Shown here: piece after piece, positions 34,015 to 41,551 of the stretch
Numbering within the stretch: position 1 is the first letter of the stretch
Layout: every line of letters starts with the position of its first letter
NCBI GenBank assembly: GCA_017963125.1
Contig: JAGCUA010000027.1
Location: 1-64,000, forward strand
Direction: 5' to 3'
Length of the DNA stretch: 64,000 nucleotides
From: a bacterium
Lineage (GTDB): Bacteria; UBP6; UBA1177
The notes under the pieces: generated by a model
Databases searched by the model: none
Told to the model about the DNA's origin: nothing
The model's input: the letters and a program-made list of their open reading frames with translations, nothing else
Position numbers and translations under genes: made by a program

Positions 34015-35163
34015 ATGAACAAAGAAAAAATCGCGAACGCGGAAAACGGCGGAACACCGCGGGAAAAAATAATCGTCAGAACAAGCATTATCGGAATCAT
34101 CGCGAATGTTTTTCTAGCAGCTTTCAAAGCGGCAATCGGTCTCATGTCAAACTCGATAGCGATCGTTCTGGACGCGGTAAACAACATTTCGGATGCGGGA
34201 AGTTCGCTCATCACCATCATCGGAACGAAGCTGGCGGGGCGCGAACCCGACAAAAAGCATCCTTTCGGCTACGGCAGGATCGAGTATCTGAGCGCGATGG
34301 TGATTTCCGGCCTCGTGCTTTACGCCGGTGTCACTTCGCTTGTTGAATCGGTCAAAAAGATCATCACACCTGAAACTCCGGAATACACGGCGACTTCGCT
34401 TGTGATCGTTGGTATCGCCGTTCTGGTGAAAATAGTTCTCGGGCGTTATGTCAAAAGCGTCGGACTCAAGGTAAATTCCGATTCTCTCGTAAACTCAGGC
34501 GAGGACGCGACGCTGGATTCCGTGATCTCGGCTTCGACACTTGTCGCTGCGGCAGTTTTTCTGATCGCAGGGATCTCGCTTGAAGCGTGGCTCGGCGCGG
34601 TGATCTCGCTCGTGATCGTAAAATCGGGCATCGAAATGCTGAAGGACACGGTTTCGCGGCTGCTCGGCGAAAGAAATGACCCCGACCTTGCGCACAGCCT
34701 AAAAGAGACAGTCCTGAGTTTTCCCGATGTCAGCGGAGCTTATGACCTCGTGCTGAACAACTATGGCCCCGACTCATGGAACGGCTCGATCCACATTGAA
34801 GTTCCCGACACCTACTCCGCCGACATGCTCGACAGGCTTATCCGCGAGATCCAGGTCACCGTCTACACGAAACACAACGTGATCCTGACCGCGATCGGAG
34901 TCTATTCCGTGAACACTCACGACGCAGAAACCATTGAAATCAGAAACAAAATCCATGATATCGTATTTTCCCGCGAGCACGTGCTGCAACTTCACGGCTT
35001 CTATCTCGTGAAAGAAGAGAAAACCATGAGATTTGATGTAGTAGTCAGCCTCGGAGCGGACGACAGAAAAAGGATCTACACGGAAATCCTGAACGATGTA
35101 AGCAAAGAATTCCCAGGTTATCAGTTCCAGATCGTCCTTGATACCGATTTTTCGGAAGAATAA
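34015..35163 (+). CDS. Cation diffusion facilitator (CDF) metal efflux transporter
   Basis: 382 aa from ATG 34015; GGAG at 34005-34008 fits 34015 best (34012 is also possible, and 34003 and a TTG at 33958 are less likely). Six membrane helices in the first ~210 residues, with site A DAVNNISDAGSS in helix 2, the loop DKKHPFGYGRIEYLSAMVIS, and SGEDATLDSVISA in helix 5. A cytoplasmic regulatory domain follows and is extended by about 90 residues (VNTHDAETIEIRNKIHDIVF onward) beyond the usual family end. CDF proteins export Zn, Fe, Mn or Co by proton antiport; the metal cannot be fixed from sequence. Divergent from the MBL-rubredoxin gene. Confidence 0.92.
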   Translation: MNKEKIANAENGGTPREKIIVRTSIIGIIANVFLAAFKAAIGLMSNSIAIVLDAVNNISDAGSSLITIIGTKLAGREPDKKHPFGYGRIEYLSAMVISGLVLYAGVTSLVESVKKIITPETPEYTATSLVIVGIAVLVKIVLGRYVKSVGLKVNSDSLVNSGEDATLDSVISASTLVAAAVFLIAGISLEAWLGAVISLVIVKSGIEMLKDTVSRLLGERNDPDLAHSLKETVLSFPDVSGAYDLVLNNYGPDSWNGSIHIEVPDTYSADMLDRLIREIQVTVYTKHNVILTAIGVYSVNTHDAETIEIRNKIHDIVFSREHVLQLHGFYLVKEEKTMRFDVVVSLGADDRKRIYTEILNDVSKEFPGYQFQIVLDTDFSEE

Positions 35164-35199
35164 AATAGAACAAAGTCAAAGCACAGAAATTCAAGAACT

Positions 35200-35281
35200 A
35201 ACTACCCTCAAAACCACACCAAAAACTACACCAAAAACCACTCAGGAAAAAATTTTGAAATGAAAACCTCGTATAACCAGA
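35200..35281 (+). pseudogene. Remnant of the 3' part of the ATP-binding/HTH gene
   Basis: ACTACCCTCAAAACCACACC, then AAAAACTACACC and ACTCAGGAAAAAATTTTGAA, and CCTCGTATAAC reproduce the region 36505-36592 of the broken ATP-binding gene downstream, with an internal deletion of about 11 bp and in-frame stops. It is a decayed copy lying upstream of the DUF1566 gene, in the same orientation. Confidence 0.8.
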
Positions 35282-35367
35282 GGATCTTGCATTTTATTAA
35301 AATTCAAGTATAATAAACTGCTTTTTGATTCCATGGATATAAAAAATTGAAACGTAAGGAGGAAGAA

Positions 35368-35820
35368 ATGGCTAAAATCATTTATGAAGAAAAGTATGAT
35401 TTTGAAGATTTTGCACACACTTTGGGGTTTAAAACATTAGAAGAACTGAAAAACAATTTTATAGATAAGGGAGATTACATTGAATTTATAGAACCTATCA
35501 ATAATATCAAAATGATGGAAAAAGCCTCCAATCTGACAGAACATTGGTTCATTTGGGAAGAAGCCATGGCATATACCAATTTTGAAAGCACCGGAGATTT
35601 CAGTGATTGGCGGTTACCGACAATAGAAGAACTAAAACTCATATACAGACTCCAAAATATCTGTGGATTCAATACAATCAATGATGAAGGGGATGCTTGG
35701 TTCTGGTCTTCCTCTACATCAGACAAACCTGAATATGCATTTATTCTAAATTTCTGTGACGGTTGCATTGCTGATTTTCACAAAGACTATTTTGGTTTTC
35801 ACCCATGCCGTGTGAGATAA
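35368..35820 (+). CDS. Cytoplasmic DUF1566 (Lcl C-terminal-like) protein
   Basis: 150 aa from ATG 35368, which has AAGGAGGAAGAA upstream. No signal peptide. The second half is a DUF1566 domain of C-type-lectin-like fold: HWFIWEEAMAYTN, FSDWRLPTIEELKLIYRLQ, DAWFWSSSTSDKPEYAFILN and a final GFHPCRVR. In the two large lipoproteins at 55-63 kb the same domain is exported, so an intracellular stand-alone copy is odd. The gene is more A+T-rich than its neighbours and lies between two fragments of one broken gene, so it is probably acquired. Function unknown. Confidence 0.8.
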   Translation: MAKIIYEEKYDFEDFAHTLGFKTLEELKNNFIDKGDYIEFIEPINNIKMMEKASNLTEHWFIWEEAMAYTNFESTGDFSDWRLPTIEELKLIYRLQNICGFNTINDEGDAWFWSSSTSDKPEYAFILNFCDGCIADFHKDYFGFHPCRVR

Positions 35821-35834
35821 TATTCTTTTTAATT

Positions 35835-35889
35835 TATTTCCTGATTTCCTCTAATCTCGCTTTGAGATGTGCCAAATTTTCGGGAAAAA
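35835..35889 (-). repeat. valS-tail direct repeat, copy C
   Basis: On the minus strand it encodes PENLAHLKARLEEIRK and a TAA stop, like the last codons of valS (SENLAHLKARLEEISK), with about six or seven mismatches in 53 bp. Read on the plus strand it is in frame with the ATP-binding gene fragment that follows (LRCAKFSGKSK). Confidence 0.8.
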
Positions 35890-36743
35890 GCAAAACTTCA
35901 AATTTGTTTTCCGTGAGAGAATTTGGCTTTCAGTGTCTTTTGTATTCTCTTGACGAAGTTCTCCGTTACGGTGATGTATTGAATATAATTCAAGCTGATG
36001 AACGCAACCGCATTGTGGAACGCAAAGAAACGGCTTTGTTTGAAAACGATGCCTTCCGCGAAGCTATGATAAACGCTTTCGTTCATAATAAATGGGTGGA
36101 TGGAAACGAACCGATGATTTCGGTTTTTTCTGACCGAATTGAGATTCTTTCACGCGGAACATTTCCGCCGCAGCAGACTCTGAAAGGTTTTTTTGCCGGA
36201 GAATCTGTTCCTGTAAACCAGAAACTTTCAGAGATTTTTTTACAGCTGCACATAAGCGAAAAGACTGGGCGCGGTGTTCCGAAAGTAATTGAAAAATACG
36301 GAAAAGATGCTTATGAATTCCGTGAAAACTCGATTGTGGTTAAAATTCCGTTCCGTTGGATCAATACTTTGGGTGAAGACAACGCTCCTGAAGAAGTAAA
36401 ACTGTTTAAAGTAAAAGATGGAACTACACCAAAAACTACACCAAAAACTACACCAAAAACTACACCAAAAACTACACCAAAAACTACACCAAAAACTACA
36501 CCAAAAACTACCCTCAAAAACACATCTAAAACTACTCAGGAAAAAATCTTGAAATTGATTGCCGCAAATCCTCGTATAACTCAAGAACAAATGGCTGAAG
36601 TCTGCGGTATTTCATTGGATGGAATAAAATGGCAGATAAGACAGATGAAAGGACAAATCGAATTTGTCGGTCCCAGAAAAACGGGTTTCTGGAAAATTTT
36701 GTCAGAAACGGATAAGCTTGGAAATATAAAGGAAAAAAATTAG
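35890..36743 (+). pseudogene. 5'-truncated ATP-binding/winged-helix protein (AlbA_2-HATPase_c_4 family)
   Basis: The frame is open from 35805, but its first ~10 residues overlap the DUF1566 gene and residues ~11-28 are the antisense of the valS-tail repeat. Recognisable family sequence begins near SGKSKTSNLFSVREFGF and continues with RKETALFENDAFREAMINAF, VFSDRIEILSRGTFPPQQTL, FLQLHISEKTGRGVPKVIEK and NSIVVKIPF, the HATPase_c_4 part. A TTPK linker follows (36423-36506), then a winged helix (KLIAANPRITQEQMAEVCGI, GFWKIL). The N-terminal AlbA_2/Schlafen-like DNA-binding domain that normally covers about 200 residues is missing. No ribosome site is seen near the junction. It may still be expressed, but I judge it a truncated acquired gene. 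Confidence 0.75.
36423..36506 (+). repeat. Seven 12-bp tandem repeats (ACTACACCAAAA)
   Basis: Seven perfect units encode a TTPK array, followed by degenerate units TTLK and NTSK. A shorter version is present in the remnant at 35200-35281. Such arrays change length by slippage without shifting the frame. Confidence 0.95.
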
Positions 36744-36778
36744 GTTTTCGAGAGAGAACTACAATAAGAATTTAGATC

Positions 36779-36833
36779 TATTTCCTGATCTCCCCCAATC
36801 TCGCCTTGAGATGTGCCAGATTTTCGGAAAGTA
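36779..36833 (-). repeat. valS-tail direct repeat, copy B
   Basis: On the minus strand it encodes SENLAHLKARLGEIRK and a TAG stop (36778-36780). It resembles copy C further along (GCAAAAATTCAAAT versus GCAAAACTTCAAAT) more than it resembles valS itself. It is in frame with the YD-repeat lipoprotein gene, whose TAG stop is 32 codons upstream. Confidence 0.8.
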
Positions 36834-36876
36834 GAAAACGGTGCAAAAATTCAAATCTCGCTTCTGAGCAAAATTC

Positions 36877-38739
36877 CTATTCTTCCTTAAATGTTTCGTA
36901 GAAATATTTCCGAGATTCCTTTTTATTTTCCTTGTAGTGTTTTTCAGATGAAACCAGATCGTTGTTTTCATCGTATTCAAAATCGATGCTGTATTCTTCC
37001 AATGTCGAACCTTCAGGTTCAAGATATTTTTCCGAAACGAGGTTTCCTTTCAGATCGTATTCATAACCCGTCGTTCCGATTTTATGCCAGATTTTATCCG
37101 TGCTCTGAGTGTTCCCGTGATAGTCGTAAATGAATCTGCCGTCTTCGACAAGCCTGTCCATAGAATCGTACTTCATATATTCAACAAACATCGCTCCGGC
37201 ATCAGGAGTTTCCTCATCCCATTCTTCAGCGAATCTCCTTTCAACCAGATTTTCTCTTTCGTCATAAAAATAGAGTTCAATCAGACGTTGCCCTAAGAAC
37301 TCATTTCCTTCTGCATCTTCAAGAGCCCAATACAGCTTTGATTCTTCAAGTTTTCCGCTACCAGCATACTTGAAACGGGTGATTTCTCCTTTTATTATGC
37401 CGTTTTCATATATTTTGTTCCGAACAGTTATTTTTCCCGATTCGTCAAATTCATAGGAATAATCCGCCATAGTGCATGAATCTTCGGAGCAATAATTTTC
37501 TGTTTTTACATGGTCTGTTTCGTCATAATAAGTTTTCTCGACTCTTTTTTCTGCTTCTCCGAGAGCATTGAGTTCCTGATATACGGTTTCGCGCCCTTTT
37601 TCATCATAAATGCTTTCCCGGGTAACTTTAGTCTGGCCGTCATCGCTTTCAACGTTCTCTCTTTTTCTTTTCAGAGAACCGTCGGAATAATATTCCCACT
37701 CGTCGTCCAGCCACAAGAATATCCCGATTAACGGATTTATGTTTACTCTTACTGGTTTCAGATTTTCGTCGTAAAAATAATCTCTTTCGTATCTGCTCTT
37801 CTTCCATCCGGCACCTATTGCATCGTAGAAATTATATATGTTATGCCAACTCGTCACCGGAATTGCCGCTGAAACATAATAGTCGTATTTTACTGACTTT
37901 TTTGCCAGCAGCGTTCTGCTTAGAAAAGATGAATAGTCATACTTGTAGACGGAAATCAAACGGTTGTTTTCATCGAACTCTTTGTAGGCAAAGAAGCGTT
38001 CTTTTCTGATCGTTTTCCCTTCATCGTCATAGAAATATTCCTCCGCTTCCGGCCAGTAGAGATCTTCAAGAAACTCGTCTGCACCTGTAACATCGCCCGG
38101 GAGATTGTAATGAGTTTCCCGTTGAATTTTTCCGTTTTCATCGTAGCGGTAGTGAATGCATCCCGCTTCTTTGTCTGTAGATTTTCCGTGGCACATTTTT
38201 TCGACAGAACCGTCATCATTGAATTTGTAGGAAAAGTAACGGCAGTAAGACTCAGTACAGATACTTGTCACATTGCCCTTTTCATCGTATTCGTAAGACG
38301 ACAAGCCATCGCATTCGTCTGAGTTCGCGGATGTGCACTTGGATTTGTTTTCGAATTTGACGCGGCAGTTTTTGTCGTAATACCGGTCTATCTGATAACT
38401 GTAATCGAAGCCGACTCCGTTTTCAAAACCGTCGCCTTGCCAGTCTATTTCAACAATTTCTTTAGTAAGAACCTTTTTGCCGAAACATTCCTGTGTCATG
38501 GAATTTTCCTCATCCGGCAAATCTTCGTCGTTTTCAGAATCGCTGTCCTCATCGTCGGATCCATCCGAATCATCAATAATTCCGGCATCTTCTTCAGTGT
38601 CTTCGTCAATAATGCTTTCTGAGCCATCGGAATCAGAATCTGGAACGATGTCGGAATCTGCGGAAGAGTGCGAGGATGAGCAGGCAATGAAGAAAAGCAA
38701 GCCTAAAACGCCTAAAAATAGTCTTAAATGGATTGGCAT
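36877..38739 (-). CDS. YD-repeat (RHS-like) lipoprotein
   Basis: 620 aa from ATG 38739, preceded by CGGAGGTTCAA; an in-frame start at 38775 lies upstream of that ribosome site and would spoil the signal. MPIHLRLFLGVLGLLFFIAC has lipobox FFIAC. An Asp/Ser/Glu-rich linker runs to about residue 100. The rest is a run of irregular YD-like strands (YDENGKIQRETHY, YEYDEKGNVTSICTE, YDEKGRETVYQELNALGEAE, FEYDENNDLVSSEKHY), which in RHS/teneurin proteins wrap into a beta shell. No toxin tip, protease motif or immunity gene is present, so this is not a complete RHS toxin. It is probably surface-exposed. It lies between valS-tail copies B and A. Confidence 0.85.
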   Translation of the reverse strand: MPIHLRLFLGVLGLLFFIACSSSHSSADSDIVPDSDSDGSESIIDEDTEEDAGIIDDSDGSDDEDSDSENDEDLPDEENSMTQECFGKKVLTKEIVEIDWQGDGFENGVGFDYSYQIDRYYDKNCRVKFENKSKCTSANSDECDGLSSYEYDEKGNVTSICTESYCRYFSYKFNDDGSVEKMCHGKSTDKEAGCIHYRYDENGKIQRETHYNLPGDVTGADEFLEDLYWPEAEEYFYDDEGKTIRKERFFAYKEFDENNRLISVYKYDYSSFLSRTLLAKKSVKYDYYVSAAIPVTSWHNIYNFYDAIGAGWKKSRYERDYFYDENLKPVRVNINPLIGIFLWLDDEWEYYSDGSLKRKRENVESDDGQTKVTRESIYDEKGRETVYQELNALGEAEKRVEKTYYDETDHVKTENYCSEDSCTMADYSYEFDESGKITVRNKIYENGIIKGEITRFKYAGSGKLEESKLYWALEDAEGNEFLGQRLIELYFYDERENLVERRFAEEWDEETPDAGAMFVEYMKYDSMDRLVEDGRFIYDYHGNTQSTDKIWHKIGTTGYEYDLKGNLVSEKYLEPEGSTLEEYSIDFEYDENNDLVSSEKHYKENKKESRKYFYETFKEE

Positions 38740-38778
38740 TTGAACCTCCGAAGAATTATTATTTCGAAGCCGCAAAGA

Positions 38779-38806
38779 ATTATACCGTTTATTGAAAAAT
38801 CAGCAA
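38779..38806 (-). promoter_or_regulatory. Candidate promoter of the YD-repeat lipoprotein
   Basis: Minus strand TTGCTG (38806-38801), 16-bp spacer, perfect TATAAT (38784-38779), 39 bp before the ATG. The -35 is weak (3/6). Confidence 0.45.
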
Positions 38807-38854
38807 ACAAAAAAATGAAAATTTTTAAGAAAATCAAAGTTTTTTCGGATATTT

Positions 38855-38882
38855 AGATTCTTCGCTGATGCTCAGAATGACG
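38855..38882. repeat. Dispersed CGTCATTCTGAGC-type repeat beside valS
   Basis: AGATTCTTCGCTGATGCTCA then GAATGACG is the inverted counterpart of the repeat at 32849-32934. The two bracket the irregular 33-38.9 kb region. Confidence 0.6.
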
Positions 38883-38889
38883 GGATTTT

Positions 38890-41550
38890 TTATTTGCTGA
38901 TTTCCTCTAATCTCGCCTTGAGGTGAGCCAGATTTTCGGAAAGTTCGGTGTGTTTTGATTTTTCTTTTTCGACTACTTCAGGCTGCGCTTTTTCAAGGAA
39001 ATTCGGGTTGTTGAGTTTTCTGTCGCAGAGGTCGAAATCTTTCTGGAGTTTCGCGATCTCTTTTTCAAGGCGTCTGATTTCGTCGGAGAAATCGATGAAT
39101 CCTGCAAGCGGGATGTAGAGCGTTCCGCCTTTTACAAGGGAGCTTGCGGTCTCTTTGTCGGGTGTGAAAGTGTCAACAAATTCAACGTCTTGGACTCTTG
39201 CGAGCTTGATTATGTATTCAAGTTTTTCGCTGAGCGCGTTCTTGAGACCCTCAACAAGTGCGAGTTTGAGCGGAAGTTCCGCCGAAGGTTTGATGTTGTT
39301 TTCGGCGCGGATCGTTCTGATGACGGTGATGATCTCGATGATCTCTTCCATCGTCTGTGCGTCTTTCTCGAAAACGGGGCAGTCGCCTGCTTCGGGGAAG
39401 CGGCTTATCATTATTGATTCTTCGCGTCCGTCGAAGCTGAACGGCAGGCTCTGCCACAGCTCTTCGGTGACGTGCGGCATGAAGGGGTGAAGCAGTTTGA
39501 AGCTTGCGTCGAGGACTTTGAGAAGGACCTTTTTGCCGACTGTTTTCGCGTTTTCGTCAGTGCCGAAGAATGTCGGTTTGATGAGCTCGATATACCAGTC
39601 GCAGAACTCGTGCCAGAAGAAGTGGTAAATCGCTCCCGCCGCGTCGTTGAGCCTCATTTCGTCGAGGTTTTTGCGGACTTCCTCTGTTGCCGTTTCGAGT
39701 TTTGAAAGTATCCACTTGTCTGCAAACGAGAAGTCGTCGGATCTGTATTCGATCGGGTTGAAATCGAGTTTTTCGCCGTCGGCAAACTGCATGAGACAGA
39801 ATCTCGTCGCGTTGTATATCTTGTTGATGAAAGCCCAGTAGCCTTCGAACCATTCGTCCGAAAGTTTTACGTCGCGCCCTGCGAGCGGCATCATCGCGAA
39901 GGTGAAGCGGAGAGCGTCTGCGCCGTATTTTTCGGTGACAACGAGCGGATCGATGACGTTTCCTTTGCTCTTCGACATCTTCTGACCGAATTTGTCGCGG
40001 ACAAGACCGTGGAAGAAGACCTTTCCGAAAGGTTTCTCGCCCATGAACTTGTATCCCATCATTATCATTCTCGCAACCCAGAAGAAAATGATGTCAAATC
40101 CTGTTTCCATGAGGGTCGTCGGGTAATATTTCGCAAGTTCAGGCGTTTTTTCGGGCCAGCCTAAAGTCGAGAACGGCCAGAGCTGAGAGCTGAACCAGGT
40201 GTCAAGCACGTCTGGATCGCGTCTGAGCTTCTCGCAGCCGCATTTCGGGCACTTCGTCGGGTCTTCGCGGCTTACTATCATCTCGCCGCAATCTTCGCAG
40301 TACCATACCGGTATCTGATGTCCCCACCAGAGCTGGCGGCTGATGCACCAGTCTTTGATGTTGTACATCCATTCGAAATATGTCTTTTTCCATGTTTCGG
40401 GCTGGAAGACGATCTTTCCCGTTTCGACTGCTTCGATCGCCGGTTTTGCGAGGTCTTCCATCTTCAGGAACCACTGGTCGGAAAGTATCGGTTCAACGAT
40501 GGTCTTGCATCTCTGGCAGTGGCCGACAGCGTGCATGTGCTTTTCGACTTTGAGGAGAAGCCCCAGTTTGTCGAGATCGGCAACTATCGCCTCTCTCGCT
40601 TCGGTCGTCGTCATTCCTGCATATTTGCCGCCGAGCTCATTGATCTCGCCTTTTTCGTTGATGACGTTGATCTCTTCAAGATTGTGGCGTTTTCCAGTCT
40701 CGAAGTCGTTGAAATCATGCGCTGGAGTAACTTTAACTGCACCTGTTCCGAATTCGATATCGACCAGAATCGAGTCTCCGATTATCGGGATCTCACGGTC
40801 GGTAAGCGGAAGTTTGACCTTTTTGCCGATGAGGTGGGCATAACGCTTGTCTTCCGGGTGGACTGCTACTGCGCTGTCGCCCAAAAGTGTTTCGGGACGG
40901 GTAGTTGCGATCGTAAGGAATTCGTCGCTGCCAGAAATCGGATATTTGATGTGCCAGAGATGTCCTTCGACATTTTCGTGGTCGACTTCAAGGTCGGAAA
41001 GAGCCGTTCTGCAGTGCGGACACCAGTTGATGATGTATGTGTTTTTGTAAATGAGCCCTTCTTCGTAAAGCGAAACGAAGACCTCTCGAACTGCTTTCGA
41101 AAGGTTTTCATCCATCGTGAAGCGCTCTCTCGACCAGTCAAGCGATGCACCCAAGCATCTGAGCTGGCGCGTTATCGTGCTGCCGTTTTCCTTTTTCCAC
41201 TTCCAGACTCTTTCGAGGAATTTTTCGCGGCCAAGATCGTGCCTTGAGATCCCTTCCTTGTTGAGAGCCCTTTCAACAACCATCTGCGTCGCGATCCCGG
41301 CGTGGTCAGTGCCCGGAAGCCAGAGAACATCGTAACCAGACATCCTTTTGTAGCGGCTCATTGCATCCTGAACGACGACCATTACGGCGTGTCCCATGTG
41401 AAGGACGCCCGTGACGTTGGGCGGCGGGAGAACTATCGTGTAAGGCGGCTTCTTGCTGCTGGGTTGAGCCTTGAAAAAGCCCTTCTCTTCCCAGAAAGTG
41501 TACCATTTTTTCTCTATTGACAGGTGGTCGTATTTCTTGTCGATTTCCAT
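38890..41550 (-). CDS. valS: Valyl-tRNA synthetase
   Basis: 886 aa from ATG 41550 (GGAGAATAAG upstream). An in-frame upstream extension of 32 basic residues overlaps the previous gene and is not credible. Class I synthetase motifs: PPPNVTGVLHMGHAVM (HIGH-type HMGH), the editing domain, a zinc-like CPKCGCEKL segment, GQKMSKSKGNVIDP (KMSKS), an anticodon-binding domain and the C-terminal coiled coil (LEKEIAKLQKDFDLCDRKLN) ending SENLAHLKARLEEISK. It charges tRNA-Val. It starts 1 bp after the citryl-CoA-lyase-like gene, so they share a transcript. Its last ~55 bp (copy A, 38891-38945) recur twice downstream. Confidence 0.97.
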   Translation of the reverse strand: MEIDKKYDHLSIEKKWYTFWEEKGFFKAQPSSKKPPYTIVLPPPNVTGVLHMGHAVMVVVQDAMSRYKRMSGYDVLWLPGTDHAGIATQMVVERALNKEGISRHDLGREKFLERVWKWKKENGSTITRQLRCLGASLDWSRERFTMDENLSKAVREVFVSLYEEGLIYKNTYIINWCPHCRTALSDLEVDHENVEGHLWHIKYPISGSDEFLTIATTRPETLLGDSAVAVHPEDKRYAHLIGKKVKLPLTDREIPIIGDSILVDIEFGTGAVKVTPAHDFNDFETGKRHNLEEINVINEKGEINELGGKYAGMTTTEAREAIVADLDKLGLLLKVEKHMHAVGHCQRCKTIVEPILSDQWFLKMEDLAKPAIEAVETGKIVFQPETWKKTYFEWMYNIKDWCISRQLWWGHQIPVWYCEDCGEMIVSREDPTKCPKCGCEKLRRDPDVLDTWFSSQLWPFSTLGWPEKTPELAKYYPTTLMETGFDIIFFWVARMIMMGYKFMGEKPFGKVFFHGLVRDKFGQKMSKSKGNVIDPLVVTEKYGADALRFTFAMMPLAGRDVKLSDEWFEGYWAFINKIYNATRFCLMQFADGEKLDFNPIEYRSDDFSFADKWILSKLETATEEVRKNLDEMRLNDAAGAIYHFFWHEFCDWYIELIKPTFFGTDENAKTVGKKVLLKVLDASFKLLHPFMPHVTEELWQSLPFSFDGREESIMISRFPEAGDCPVFEKDAQTMEEIIEIITVIRTIRAENNIKPSAELPLKLALVEGLKNALSEKLEYIIKLARVQDVEFVDTFTPDKETASSLVKGGTLYIPLAGFIDFSDEIRRLEKEIAKLQKDFDLCDRKLNNPNFLEKAQPEVVEKEKSKHTELSENLAHLKARLEEISK
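38891..38945 (-). repeat. valS 3' end, repeat copy A
   Basis: The native end of valS, encoding SENLAHLKARLEEISK plus stop. Similar 55-bp segments in the same orientation are at 36779-36833 and 35835-35889. Confidence 0.8.
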
Positions 41551-41551
41551 C

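Noticed and set aside
36423..36506. Regular 12-bp repeats considered as a CRISPR-like array
   Set aside because: No spacers; the units are contiguous and encode TTPK in frame.
35368..36743. Diversity-generating retroelement suggested by DUF1566 domains
   Set aside because: No reverse transcriptase, template repeat or adenine-substitution pattern is visible in the window.
36877..38739. RHS toxin with immunity gene
   Set aside because: No RHS core protease motif, no polymorphic toxin tip and no small immunity gene beside it; it is a lipoprotein with YD-like strands only.
35163..38890. Integrative element with its own integrase
   Set aside because: Repeats of a gene end are present, but no integrase, transposase or excisionase is encoded; I only report the repeats.
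40318..41247. Plus-strand open frame of about 309 codons opposite valS
   Set aside because: Shadow of the valS frame; valS motifs are continuous here.
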